A DNA stretch of 64,000 nt from Desarmillaria ectypa. Taxonomy: Eukaryota; Basidiomycota; Agaricomycetes; Agaricales; Physalacriaceae. The notes below the pieces were generated by a model. It searched no databases, was not told where the DNA came from, and worked only from the letters and a program-made list of their open reading frames with translations. The stretch covers positions 930,001 through 994,000 of the forward strand of contig JAUDYN010000009.1 in the NCBI GenBank assembly GCA_030407005.1. Reading direction: 5' to 3'. The position numbers were made by a program, and so were the translations under genes. This document shows, piece after piece, positions 1-11,344 of this stretch (positions within the stretch are counted from its first letter, which is position 1; each line of letters begins with the position of its first letter).

Positions 1-1911
1 TCAAGCACTCCCAGCACAGCAGGTGGGCTACAATTTTAGGACCCTTGTACAGAATCAAAGCACCTCTCTTCGGAAATGATGTGGTACGATAGGGTCATGC
101 GCCGCACACGGTCCGCTTTGTTTCAATAACGCTAACGCTTTTCATTTCTTAGGTTGTTACCTCGGACAATACGGCTGCTCAGCATATCTTGCAACACTGC
201 TATCGATATGTCAAGGCACCGGAGTTCCGACCGACGGCTGAGAGGTGGTTGGGCAAGGGAGTGGTTTGGGCTGAAGGAGATGAACATAAACATCAGAGGA
301 GACTGCTCGCTCCAGCATTCACGTATGCTTTCTGTGATGGATCTATGTAACCCATTCATTGACATTGGCATGCGCCGACTGTCGCAGGCTCGCTGCAGTA
401 AAGGGAATGACGGACGATGTCATCGCATGTGTAGAGAGGGTATCATACCGTCACTTCTATCCGATGAAAGACCGTCACACTGATTTCGGTACTTCCCAGA
501 CTGCGATAGGACTCTCCAAGCACCTTGCCTCACAAGGCGGTGATGCAGTCGTAAACTTGTCTCCATTCATCTCGTCATGCACGTAAGTTCCTCGTTGCCT
601 TTTGTTGTGGAGCGGCGAGCGCATTTATCTCGTTCTCCAGTCTCGACATTATCGGCCGCATCGCGTTTGGGCACGATTTTGGCGGAGGCATATCGGAGGA
701 CGCCCAAAATATCGCACAGTCATGGCACCACGACGTGCTCCTGGCACACACCTTTGCGGGATTCTTCGTGCCGATTCTGCTAGTCAAGTTTCCATGGATC
801 CAGAAGCTTCCAATAGCGGCGCTGCAAACAGACGGTATCGCTAAGCAAGTTGCTCGTCGGGTTGGATCGCAGATCCTGAAGGACAGTGCGGCGGAGAGCT
901 CTGGGAAGGATATCCTTTCGATACTGTTGGATAGTCGGGAGCATAACAGGAAAGAGAGCGAGCGGTTGCCTGATGAGACCTTGTTGGCGAACGTAAGTCC
1001 AACCCCTCCTGCGTTTGTGGTCGTGTTCACGGCGTCCGGTTACCAGATATCGACCTTTTTGTCAGTTTCTACTTCTACTGGCGTTGATATCCCCAAATCT
1101 GATACCCATCTTAGAATGGTCGGACACGAGACGACTTCGTGCTCTATCATATTCAGCCTGTACGAACTCGCCGGTCAACCTGACCTCCAAGAAAAACTTC
1201 GCCGAGAGATTCATGCACTCGGAAGCGATCTGAATTACGACAGTATCAGCAACCTCTCATTCCTTGATGCGGTAATCCGGGAAGGGTAAGTATGTGATGG
1301 ATACCCATCTTTATTTTTATCTCATGGCAACAAAATAGACTTCGTCTCCATGCGCCATCTGCCCGCACCGACCGTGTTGCCCTCGAAGATGATGTTATAC
1401 CCCTCAGCAGGTCCATCGTCACAGCGAATGGATATACCATCACTTCGCTCCCTATCAAAGCAGGCCAGGTACGTCCGTCGAGATAAGCGTAAGTCTAATC
1501 CTACCCGTTTTCTATCCAGATTATCCAGATTCCCACTTCAGTATTGAACACTGATCCGGAAGTGTGGGGTCCTGACGCTCATGTCTTCAAGCCTTCACGC
1601 TGGCTTAAGATGGCGATACCCATTGATCAGCTCCCTCGGGGACCGATGAGCGGTATTGCATCGTTCCTCGATGGACCACGGAACTGCCTTGGGTGGAGGC
1701 TTGGTGCGTGTTTGATGGACCTGAGCTCTGATGGAAGTTGACTCCCCATTCCTTAGCTGTTCTTGAATTTAAGGTGATTCTGGCATTACTGATCAGGGAC
1801 TTCTCCTTTGAGCGGACTGATGCGAAAGTGGAAGAGTTCAGGGCAGCGACTACGCAAGCTTTCGTTGGAGACGAAGTGATGATGCCCCTTCGTGTCTGTT
1901 TGGCACAGTAG
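1..1911 (+). CDS. Cytochrome P450 monooxygenase (5' end missing at window edge)
   Basis: This is a haem-thiolate monooxygenase, probably ER-bound, that would oxidise a small organic substrate with electrons from a P450 reductase. An exon from about 151 begins VVTSDNTAAQHIL and continues into EFRPTAERWLGKG and then HQRRLLAPAF, the usual N-terminal half of fungal P450s. The I-helix motif VGHETTS is near 1120. The K-helix ExxR (EGLR) is split by an intron near 1288-1338. The haem-binding loop FLDGPRNCLG is near 1660-1695, followed by another intron. The protein ends in VCLAQ at 1909-1911. At least six short introns are needed and every frame change has GT..AG ends, so this part looks intact. The membrane anchor and first exons lie left of the window. 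The subfamily and substrate cannot be told from sequence alone. Confidence 0.9.
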
Positions 1912-2137
1912 CATTCATATCAGAACAATACATTAAATAATACTGTTACTCGAGCCATAATCCTATGCATCCTCTCCCAGGAATCTTCCAACTGCACCGA
2001 CCCTATGTTACAGGGAATTTTGGTGCATAGAGGGGGTAGCTATATATATGCCTTCGGGGCGGAACGGCAGCTGCGTTCGAGTGACGGCGGGCGAGGCCAA
2101 TGGGATGCATCAAGATAGGACGCATTTCTCCTCCCGC

Positions 2138-2608
2138 TTATCCCTCCGCGGTGACTTCCTCCGGGATAGAGTCCAAATCAGAGAGGCGCCTACGGTGCCT
2201 GCCAGGCTTCACCCGACGCGGCTTAGGCTTCACTGGCACCGGCAGCGGCGTCGAATAGATGATTTCTGGGAAATACGTGGACTGCAACGGTGCGGAGGAG
2301 TAAAAGATGAATGGCTCCTCGTCTTCTGGGTGGATGTACGGTACGGAAAGGAAAGGGGAGCTCGAGCGAATAGGGTCCTCAGAGAGGTGGGGAGTAGTGA
2401 TGTATGGCTCCCCGCGAGTGGCTGCGGTAGGTGTCCCCCAGAGCGACTGTTTATGCTCCTGCTGCACCCGTACCCACGCCTCTACGCGGTTGTCCCCCTC
2501 CCGCCCCTTAATAAAGTCCACCCTAGCAACTCGTTGTGCAGGTGACTCTAGGAATGGGAGCTGGCGCCCGACATTGGTATACGATGGTGAGAGGATGGTA
2601 TTGGACAT
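2138..2608 (-). CDS. Small unknown protein, single exon
   Basis: An uninterrupted 156-residue frame starts MSNTILSPSY. I do not recognise the family. The composition is that of a real, probably disordered protein: Pro/Ser/Tyr-rich in the middle (HPEDEEPFIFYSSAPL) and strongly basic near the end (KPKPRRVKPGRHRRR), followed by an acidic tail (LSDLDSIPEE) that could serve as a regulatory site. There are no membrane segments. A good TATA-like box lies about 75-80 bp upstream on the same strand. The gene converges on the P450 with about 226 bp between stop codons. It could be lineage-specific. A chance frame is less likely given the composition and promoter, but is not excluded. Confidence 0.5.
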   Translation of the reverse strand: MSNTILSPSYTNVGRQLPFLESPAQRVARVDFIKGREGDNRVEAWVRVQQEHKQSLWGTPTAATRGEPYITTPHLSEDPIRSSSPFLSVPYIHPEDEEPFIFYSSAPLQSTYFPEIIYSTPLPVPVKPKPRRVKPGRHRRRLSDLDSIPEEVTAEG

Positions 2609-2682
2609 GGTAGTAGTGATGGTGATGGTGGGGGTTGCCCTTATAAAAAAAAACGAAAGGAACGCCCGCAGTCTTGGCGCCC

Positions 2683-2692
2683 TTTTATATAG
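2683..2692 (-). promoter_or_regulatory. TATA-like box for the small gene ending at 2138
   Basis: On the minus strand this reads CTATATAAAA, a near-perfect TATA box, about 75-80 bp upstream of the ATG at 2606-2608. Confidence 0.5.
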
Positions 2693-2699
2693 CTACGGC

Positions 2700-5272
2700 A
2701 AAGGGATCGTTGACTGCCCTGAGTCATCCTGTGTTACGAATTACACATGTCTCCATGATACAGCGAATCTCGCCCGAGAACCATTAATGTTCAATCAAGA
2801 CAGACATCTGATTCACAGACGAACTACTGTAGAACTTTCGAGGCTCTGAACGGAAGAAAGGAGCACAGTCAGCCGGTAGATCCATTTTTAGCCGATCACG
2901 AAGAGATTCAGACACAAGATGGAATTGAATTTCGTTCGCAGAAGCAAAAATGTCTATACATACAATGAGGTACGTATACAATGCACGGGCTTGCGGGCGC
3001 CCTTCCCCTTCGAAATTGGAGTGCACAGTAAGAACAGGGCCTTATCAGTAAGCCCTATTCTACCAGCTATTTTGGCTGCCGTTCCATCAAATGTGTTGCA
3101 AGGGGCCGAGATGCGACGGAACACGCCACAGGCTACACCTGCGGTTCAACCGATAAGATGAACATGAGATGCTGCGCCAAGAGTGCTCACCCTTCCGGAG
3201 TTCCTCATCTTGATGTAACCCGGTGTTGGGCACCCAGACGTGATACGGCAGTCGAACTGAAGCACGAAAAAACTGTCATGCTCGCTGCACAAAAGGTGTC
3301 GCTTTCCCGCTCGTCAAATGTAGACCGATTGTCGTATCTGTATCCGAGAAGGAGGGAGGTCACTGGTATATCCGATGAGAGAGCTATACTATTCAAGGAG
3401 ATCATCGCCCGCAGGGATGGTAAATCACACTTAGAACTGGCCCTTGGGACTAGATGTCCAAAGAAGCTTCTCCCGTGGGCTCAGGACTCTCCCTATCAAT
3501 GGCAGGACCTGTCATATGTTCACCAATATTTCGTTCTTTAGGTGGCAAAGAAGCAGCCGGAATGGACCTTGGCTCGGCTGCGAGAAGATTAGTCTCGACC
3601 TGCAGCCCGCTAAGGACGGTCCTAGAGCAGCTGAGACGTCCTGAGGAAAGCATAAGAGGTATACTGAGAGAAGTTGGCAGAACCGTCGTCAAGAGTCGAC
3701 AAAGTCACTATTAAATAGACAGACGTCGGGAGGAAAACATACCGAGCACGACAACCACGGAGTGGCGCGAGAAGCGTGAGTTGCCAACTTCAAGCAAATT
3801 TCAACTTGAAAAATTGTACAGGCTGTACTGATGCAGAGACGGCGATTCGGATTCCGGAACGGATCCGAACGACGCGTCGATCACGTGATATTGCACAGCC
3901 ACGCTCCCATTCCGAAATTCGACCCTCTCCGTTTTACCGCATCCGCGTCGCTTACAAGGGCGTACACTCCTCAGCGCACCGGCATGGAGCTTAGGTACCC
4001 GGAGATGGGAAGGTCCCATAATATATGCTGTCACTGAAGGTCAATAAGTCAGCCATTCGTCTTTGGCGCGTTGCAGGCGTGTACGAGGAGCAAATGTCTT
4101 GACTACTAGAATTTTAGATAATTATTTGACGCTCTATCTCCCAAACATCGAGGAACAGAATAAGGTGGGGCTAATAATTCCCGGTCCTGTTAATAACATG
4201 TTACAGTACAAAGTGTGATAATGCATACGGTCGGGAGCCGCTTCAGCTTACGCCAGAACCTGCATCGCCGCACGAAAATCGGCAACTTGTAGATCAGGAA
4301 TCTCCTTGCTAGCCACAGCAAACACCTACACGCGACACTGGCCTTCGTCAAGGCAACAAACGGATTCCCTATTTTCAAACTATTCGACTCAGAAATCCTA
4401 CCACCATCGTAGTCACCTGGGGATCGCAGCGGACGAGAAATCCGAGTGCCTCAGGCACGCGAGGGGGGAGAAGTGGTTTCGCAGACTACTTCTCCCACCC
4501 TCGACTACGAGGACAGTAGATTTCATGCCTCCTCAAATTAACCCAAGCTAACGAGCCTTTACCCATTGACGACCAAGAGCTATCATCAATAATTGCGCAA
4601 CCCTGGTCCTGGAGTGCCCCAACATTCTCCTCTTTCGACAGCGCCAACACTGATCACATGCTCGACCGCCCGACCAATCTTCTTCTACCCCGCAGGGCTC
4701 AGAACGGACCCCTATCTCACTTTTCAGACACCTAGATTAAAAGATACACTAGCACCCCACGACAAGTACTTCGACCCACAGTAGCGATACGATATACGCA
4801 GTGTAGCATGGACCCCATAAATGGGTTCCGAGGCACTATAATGGATTTCATCACCATCATTTCCTACGGATTTGTATTTTAGTCCTAACGGCATGAGCTT
4901 CAGTGAGTTTTGAGCCAGTGTATACGGTATTTTGACAAGTGAATGCGTATACATCTGCTCCAAATCCGGCATTTTTCCGAATGTGATAATGAGGTCGGGA
5001 GTCACCCCATCGTATGCATTATCACATTTTGTACGGTATTTAACATCGGGTTGAGGGGGGTATTTACTCACCAGGTTATTAACAGTCAATAAACTTTTTG
5101 CGAAATAATACGAATAACATACGAAAAAGGTATTTTCTAACAAGCTAATAACAAAAGGCTGGTTAAAAAATCCAGAAATTTCGGAGTTTGGAAGGTCATT
5201 ATCTGCACAGGTGTCTACTCCTACAAAATGACACTAGATATTGAGACAAGAAAGACTCCACCAATTCAACAG
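2700..5272. other. Gene-poor stretch, no supported gene
   Basis: About 2.6 kb with only short frames in all directions. The longest are 127 residues (3158-3541, plus) and 139 residues (4724-5143, minus). Neither has a recognisable motif, intron support or family resemblance. The part from 4.1 to 5.2 kb is visibly more AT-rich. It could hold old transposon or gene debris, but nothing can be named. Confidence 0.4.
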
Positions 5273-6699
5273 CTACCCCCATCCTATAATGCCCGTAGGA
5301 AATAATCCAGACAGAAAGCGATGGAAACTCACCTAGCTGCTCATACGTCCAACCCCAAAGTGTCCCATTCACTTCCATGGCTTTACTACACAATCTATCA
5401 TTCCTATCCAGACTACTTATCCTCTTCACGTCCTCAGGGTCTAAGACCGGAAGCTACGTACAGAAAAATCAGGAACACTCATACCAAAACAGTTACAGCA
5501 GCCTACCTTCCTGTTCTCCTTCTGTCGGCCTTCGTCAGCGCTCTTCGGAATAATAATCACACCTCGTGCTAGATGCCATGCTAGGATCACTTGTGTCGGC
5601 GTAGCATTGTATTTCGCCGCTAGCTCGATGATAACTGGATCCTTCCTGATGACATCTCCGCCTGTAGGAGTGTACGCCACGACGGCAATACCCTTCCCTC
5701 GGCAATACTGCACCAACTCTTCTTGCACGAGATACAGATGCAACCTGTTCGCTCACATATCAAGTTTCCGAAATGCGAACATGCTTGTCAGACTCACTCG
5801 ATCTGATTCACTGCAGGTATGATCTTGGCAGTCATGAAAAGCTTTTCTAATCTGTTGAGGAGTAAGTCAAGGACACAAGCAATGGTAGACTGTAGGACAT
5901 ACGTCTTGATTGAAAAGTTGCTGACACCAATCGCCCTGCACTTGCCCGTCTCCAGTAATTTCTCCATCACTTCCCATGATTGGTTGAAATTCCGTTCTTC
6001 AGTGACGCGGACCGTCCCATCGGGATTCCGGGGGAGAAAGTTGTCCTCTGAGATGCATCAGATCGATAGGTATCGAAGGGGGAAAGGCCTACTTTCATAG
6101 ACGACGTATTGGGGCCAGTGCATCAAGAACTATGACAGAGTAAGTGAAAGTACACGATCGGCTGTAATAGACGTACCAAATCTATATGGTTCGTCCCCAG
6201 ACTCTCTAGGCTTTCATTCAATGACTCTATAATTCTGCCGTGATAGTTCCATCTACAAACGACTCATTGAGCTCCCACGTCCAAAAAAGACGCAGTCCAG
6301 ACTCACGGAAATTTGGTACAAATAAAGAACTCTTCCCGCGGGACACCAGAGTTGCGTATCGCCTCTCCCAAGGGCTTTTCCGTACCTGAGGAAAGCTCAA
6401 TACAAGACGAGAACGCACGAACTGGCCCACGCACCATAGATCAATGCTGTATCAAAATGTCGGTAGCCCGCCTGCATGGGTGTTAGCAAAAAGGCATGCC
6501 AGGCTAATGCTTCGCGCACCTTGATAGCTGTCTGTATCCACTCTACAGACCTACGCTGTGCTTCAGGATCCATACCAGTCCAAACACCAAACCCTACATC
6601 CAGGCAGTCAGCGTCGCAGACCAAGCAAAGGCCGATACACGCACCAAGCACCGGAATTGAGTCGCCGTTGTTCAATTTCACTGAGAGAGATACGTCCAT
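5273..6699 (-). CDS. Aldo-keto reductase
   Basis: An NADPH-dependent cytosolic oxidoreductase that reduces carbonyl groups. Starting at MDVSLSVKLNNGDSIPVLG, the first intron (about 6587-6644) joins to give the canonical IPVLGFGVW. Next come YRHFDTALIYG (catalytic Asp and Tyr), FICTKFP (catalytic Lys) and FLMHWPQ (catalytic His), so the AKR tetrad is complete. GKCRAIGVSNFS, then AYTPTGGDVIRKDP, then ATPTQVILAWHLARG and VIIIPKS (cofactor-binding loop) follow in order. The last large exon carries LDPEDVKRISSLDRNDR. After a final intron the protein ends GWTYEQLGWG at 5273-5275, the usual AKR C-terminus. About eight introns of 45-65 bp are needed and all keep frame, so the gene looks functional. 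Substrate unknown. Confidence 0.9.
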
Positions 6700-7184
6700 G
6701 GTTCAAGTCGATGATTAGAGATGATACTTAAATGTCGGCTGACCTATATGCTAGCGGCATTGTGCTGATTACACATCACTCTTGCATGCCGGATGCGTCA
6801 TCTCTGAATTTCTTAAATGACGTAGGTGGGAGGTTGCTAGGAGGTTACACCGCATCGATATTTCTCGGCGATATCTGAGGATTGCAGCTACCAGGCATGA
6901 CATGGGAAATTAGCCATAATGGAAAGTATAACAAAAGGGACGCACATCATCCTGGGGAAGTACTTCAGGACCGTAACAATACCAATATATAAACCAAATC
7001 TTTCCATCCGCTGATGCACTCATAATCGTGTTCTGTTCTAAGGTAGGGCTAAAAAAGAGTATTAATTAACACCGGTTTATTAACATGTTGATAATAGGGC
7101 ACCCCAACGCGCCTTGTGAATCAAGTGCAAATAAATCAAGCCTTGCAGGGGGTGGGGGGATATGACAATCATTGGCCACCGTGC
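6700..7184. other. Intergenic, nothing recognised
   Basis: Sequence between the aldo-keto reductase start and the arginyl-tRNA synthetase relic. No frame, RNA gene or clear repeat could be supported. The part nearest 6700 presumably holds the reductase promoter. Confidence 0.4.
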
Positions 7185-7640
7185 AGGCTCATTCTACTGC
7201 GAGATCTGTAACACTCCGCCAGGCGCAAAAATTTCTTCCTTTCTCGCCACACTCAGTTACACGATCGCACTCGGAGAAGTAAATCTCGACGCGTCTTCCT
7301 GCACTAGTGTCACAAGCAGGCACTGCATCAGTGTTTGCACAATTGGTGGAGTCGCCATTTTCATGCAGCCCCGCAAACAACGTCGAGAGGGACTAGGCAA
7401 GATGAATCGAGCCAATTTATGAGTGGTTGATCCAAGAATACGACAGTTCCTTTTCGTGTACTCATGCCCTGAACGAGTCCGTAGTTGACGTGCTCGAGAG
7501 ATTTGGCCCAGGGGAACTCCAGAAGTTGAAGAATTTTGAGCCATGAAGAACTTACTGCGACGATATGACATAAATCATTTTGTCGAACTTGTACTACAGA
7601 GCAATCTCAGCTCAATCGCCTCTGTTATATATGAAAGTCA
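7185..7640 (-). pseudogene. Relic of an arginyl-tRNA synthetase (catalytic C-terminal part)
   Basis: Read on the minus strand from about 7605, the frame gives YKFDKMIYVISSQ, the strand before the HLAQ segment of class I arginyl-tRNA synthetases. It is followed at once by an in-frame TAA (7552-7554). About 20 bases later, in a shifted frame, comes KILQLLEFPWAKSLEHVNYG and then LVQGMSTRKGTVVFLD (7434-7525). This includes the family signature GMSTRKG, which corresponds to the KMSKS loop. A weaker match (FSECDRVTECGEKG) lies near 7230-7290, again in another frame. The stop, the frameshift and the absence of the HIGH-motif half show a dead fragment. A working copy must exist elsewhere in the genome. 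Confidence 0.8.
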
Positions 7641-8377
7641 AACATGTTTAACACGAACAGGCTCCAGACTAGAAGGCCATAACGCATCGACACCGAATGG
7701 GTTGACAGCTGATAAGCAACAGCACTGTGAGTCCTCGAAAGGACCCATTCAACTATAAACGATATCATAGCTGTTATCGACTTTTTGTGACTGTTCGCGT
7801 GCCTGGGTTGTGCTTGTACAGTGCAGGTCATTCAATAACGCGCGCGCGGTCAACGCGTCGAATATGGAGTACGCGACACACGACGCGCCTTGCGCGGTGG
7901 AATCAGCTGTATTGCAAGGGGGGAGGTTCTAAAGGCCAGTAAGCGTCTAGTTTATGAAATCAGGATTTATTTACTCACCTATGGACCTTGCAGACAACCT
8001 GAAGAATCTCTTCAGCTTCCCAACCTTGGCGAGGAATTGTCGAGGCAGCGCTATACACTCATTGCAGCCTGGGGGAAGATTAACGGCACTTTATGAGGCG
8101 ACCTGAGGCTAAGTAAAAGCAGAACATTTGAAGAGGCGGGCGTGTCTAGAGAGAGAAATTTGATTCCGGCTATAGCGAAGCCGCGGCAAAAGATCGACAC
8201 GGTCCAGGGCGCCGGCGCCGCAGCGGACTATTTCTAAATGGACGTTGTGAGCAGTCCGAGCTTGCGAGGGCAGCGGACATAAGGTGTTACTAAGTGAACG
8301 AGAGATCGTTTTCTGGGGAGTCTCCAGTACCGAATACAAACCGATGGCGATGCCCGTTACTCCTGGCTCTCTCTATC
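7641..8377. other. Intergenic, nothing recognised
   Basis: About 740 bp between the arginyl-tRNA synthetase relic and the alpha/beta hydrolase. Only short frames without motifs. It probably contains the hydrolase promoter. Confidence 0.35.
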
Positions 8378-9652
8378 ATGTATGTCGACAACCATATCGT
8401 AGAGACACAGTACTCCCGCCCTCTCAAATGCGCAGTCAAACGGTACCGGCAGGATGTCGACGAACGGCCTGGCTTCATTCTCATCTTTGCTCACGGAACG
8501 GGGTTTCGTGAGTCCTTAGTTCTGTTCTGAAGAATTGATTACTGACCGTTCTCCAGATAAAGAACATTGGGAAGTGACGATACAAAGGATCTTTTCTCTA
8601 GATACGCTGGGTTTGGTACGGGAAGCCTGGGCGGTCGACGCGCAGACACACGGAGACGCTGCTGCCTTGAATGCAGAGACAATGGAAGATCCGGATTTCA
8701 AGTACTGTGAGTGGTCCAGCGACGTCTATTACTCGGTCTGACTGGCAATAGCCGTTAGGGACTATGCTGAAGCCTGCGCCAACGTATACAAAACCTTCCT
8801 CGTGAATAGGATCCAACAAGGCAAATGCAGAACCATCCTCATCGGACACTCAGCTGGAGCCTCTTCAGCGTACGTGGCAGTTCATTATCACGCGCATACA
8901 TGCCGCTCACGCTGCTTAGAGCACTAGCGACATCTTTCCTTGACCACATCCCATTCGCCGCCCTCATTCTCATCGAACCGACAATCTGGCCGGAAGAATT
9001 AATGGATCCTGACCACGATTCGCCTATGGTTGCCCTTGCGGTGCAGGCTATCCCTCGACGGCGTGATCATTGGAGGTCCCGGGAAGATGCAAAGAGGTAC
9101 CTCGCTAAGCGTATACCGTGGAGTATGTGGGATCCACGTATCCTTGATATTTACGTCGTGAGTCTATTTTGATTGCCCTATGACTTGTTAACGGATGGTG
9201 ATAGGAACATGGTTTGCGATCCGATCCGTTGAACGGGGGTGTTAGGCTCAAGTGCCCTCCAAGACACGAGGCGTACCCTTTTGTCAATATCCATGAGGTA
9301 TGTTTCCCCATTACGGAGCTGGAGAGGGTGAAGGGCAAGTTAGCTGTCCATCTGGTGTACGGAGAGCGGGAGGAGATGGTGTATGCTGCTGCTTTTTCTC
9401 TCGGATGTTCCTTCCATTGAATCAACGATTGTAGCTCGCGAGAGAAACAAGAAGCTCTGCAAAAAGTTGGCGCCATTGCGTCCGTGACGCAGATACCTGA
9501 TGCTGGACATTTGGTGAGTCCGCCAGCATGGGAAATGGGGATCTGCAGTGAGCTCATGTTTACGGTTATAGGTGGTTCAGGAGGCTCCAGATTTACTTGG
9601 TGACACGATTTGGAATATTATACGTGGTATCGACCGTTCAGCGAAGCTGTAA
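8378..9652 (+). CDS. Alpha/beta hydrolase
   Basis: A serine hydrolase of the alpha/beta fold with unknown ester or lipid substrate. The chosen start begins MYVDNHIVETQYSRPLK, which fits the usual start of this fungal family. An in-frame ATG at 8294 would add 28 residues. The exons read in order: FILIFAHGTGF (oxyanion-hole HG), HKEHWEVTIQRIF, LVREAWAVDAQTHGDAAALN, then TILIGHSAGASSA with nucleophile elbow GHSAG near 8840-8860, LILIEPTIWP, and VTQIPDAGHLVVQEAP with the catalytic His near 9510-9580. The acid residue is not clear. The strand-7 region reads VYGEREEMV. Six introns are inferred, with frame kept throughout. The stop is TAA at 9650-9652. Confidence 0.85.
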
Positions 9653-10130
9653 ACAGTTTGCTCGGTTTGGTATATATTTGTTTTGCCATGCGTCCGACAG
9701 AGTTGGTGCTCCTCGGCGTTTTGTCTCTTGTGGGGTCGTGGAAACTTTTTCGTTGCTACATGACGAGCAGAGACCAACAGAACGTAGTAAATATTTTTCG
9801 CGATACCTAATAACAAATATCACTTGTTTCAAGTGTATGCTTTCTCATGTAAACCATCCAGGCCGTGATCCTTGCACATCGGCATGGCGCATCCTGATTT
9901 TGCAACACTAACGTAAATTTGACCGTAGAACTCCATAGCTTTCAAAGAAATAGCCCAGCGGAGCTTAAGTGAACGGTATTCGGGACGAATTCCTGAAGAC
10001 CTCCTTTCCTTCCACGTCCTTGTCGCGATAGCTAATTCTACTCTCCGCGATAGGTGCTTAATGCTTCTCTCTCTCGATTTTCTGTTTCGCAGAAGACGGG
10101 ACAGAAGGTCTACTATATCTAAGTAACGGT
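9653..10130. other. Intergenic, nothing recognised
   Basis: About 480 bp between the hydrolase stop and the kinase-like relic. Short frames only. Confidence 0.35.
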
Positions 10131-10680
10131 CTTGTATTATGATTTCTCTGGCTGCCTACGAACCTGGACACCTGGCGGCTTCCAGGATACACGAAAGACG
10201 AGGAGGTGACGATCTGGACAAAGTTGGACGAAGGGTTTTCAAGAGCGGGGCGTTGTACTGTGATGGAGCACGGACAGCAAGGCTACTTGTATACTGGTCC
10301 CGCCCGACGCTCGTGTCATATCAAATGGGTTCTCGTACGTGACGGACAGCAGGGAACACGACGACGGCCTTGGCGCGTCCAGACGTAGGCAGTTGTACTC
10401 AACATGGGTTTGTTACACATTCAGCTCGTTTCGTTCTCTGATTCCCTGAACAGAACCCGCTTACACGCATCGGTCGTACGGAGGATGGACGCGACTTCGC
10501 GATACGAGTTATTGTCATTGGGAACAAGGGAACACGACCATCTCGGGATCCTTCGATGCACGCTGAATTTGTCTTTGAAGACATCGTTTTCAGTTTTTCT
10601 CCCAAGGTTGGCGCCCCGATGGATGAGGCCTTTAGCTATTGGGCACAGAATTCTGTTGGAGACGTACTAGATATGATCAC
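10131..10680 (+). pseudogene. Relic resembling an Agaricomycete kinase-like (FunK1-type) protein
   Basis: Two coherent stretches can be read. The first (about 10160-10380) carries LPGYTKDEEVTIWTKLDEGF and then GYLYTGPARRSCHIKWVLVR before a stop. After a possible intron, the second (about 10450-10677) carries PLTRIGRTEDGRDFAIRVIV, FVFEDIVFSF and WAQNSVGDVLDMI, then a stop. Between them EHDHLGILR appears one frame off, so there is at least one frameshift. Part of the N-lobe seems deleted, and the HRD and DFG part that should follow is missing. From memory the pattern FEDIxF...WAxNSVGDVLDM is typical of kinase-like proteins expanded in mushroom-forming fungi. The family name is an inference; decay is well supported. 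Confidence 0.45.
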
Positions 10681-11340
10681 GCAAACGTCTATCATGTAGC
10701 AAGCGAACAGCGCTGTTGATTTTGGAAAAGTGTTCAGACGCATGATATTCTGAGCAGCACGAGCCGTAAACACCGACGATTTGAATGAGCAGGCACATAC
10801 CCTCATATACCATATGGTCCATGAGATAGGCAAGAGAAAAGCTACGAATTGTGAATTCCGGAGAGACAGTAAAGAAAAACGAGGCCACTAGTGGCAAAAG
10901 GCCAAGTGAGAGGCCATGACACCACTAAGCACCGAGAGAGATATAAGTAAATGTTACAAACGGTCTGCAGGTTGAAGTCCTGTGCGACGCGTAAGCACAA
11001 TGAACGAACACGATGTTTTCACTAGCCTTATCTTGTTTACGCATTACCGTCTCTATCTTCTGTGTCTCGCGCTCGATGATCAATTTGGCTGCTTTGCACC
11101 GACTCTAATAACTAGCGCTGAAAGCCACACTACCAGAGTCGATTTCTCGAGAGATGTCGCCAATGAGCCTATAGCAGGTTTCACCGAGATGTTCTTTGGA
11201 GTCAAGGATGGTTTCGATGGTGCATAGGACTCTCGTGATATGTGGATGAGTGGAAATGTATACAGGTTGAACTTGACTGAAGGTAAACGAATGGTTCCAA
11301 GCCTCCTACTTACGGCCAGATGAGGATATCCCAACAGGAG
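10640..11340 (-). pseudogene. Relic of a paralogue of the membrane-protein gene at 12.1-13.4 kb
   Basis: Read on the minus strand, a frame near 11110-11240 gives ILDSKEHLGETCYRLIGDIS and then REIDSGSVAFSASY, a stop, then SRCKAAKLIIERE and KQDKAS. This lines up with ILEYQGCLESICPGLINDIL, QEIQACNSDGVALSVDL, RRRCKTAAPTLED and KQHEVS in the neighbouring gene. Further along, QDFNLQ matches QDLNLK, and VASFFFTVSPEFT (10850-10890) resembles VSTFFDIDPNSI. In-frame stops and frame changes show it is dead. Its 3' part overlaps the opposite-strand kinase-like relic. Confidence 0.6.
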
Positions 11341-11344
11341 GGTG

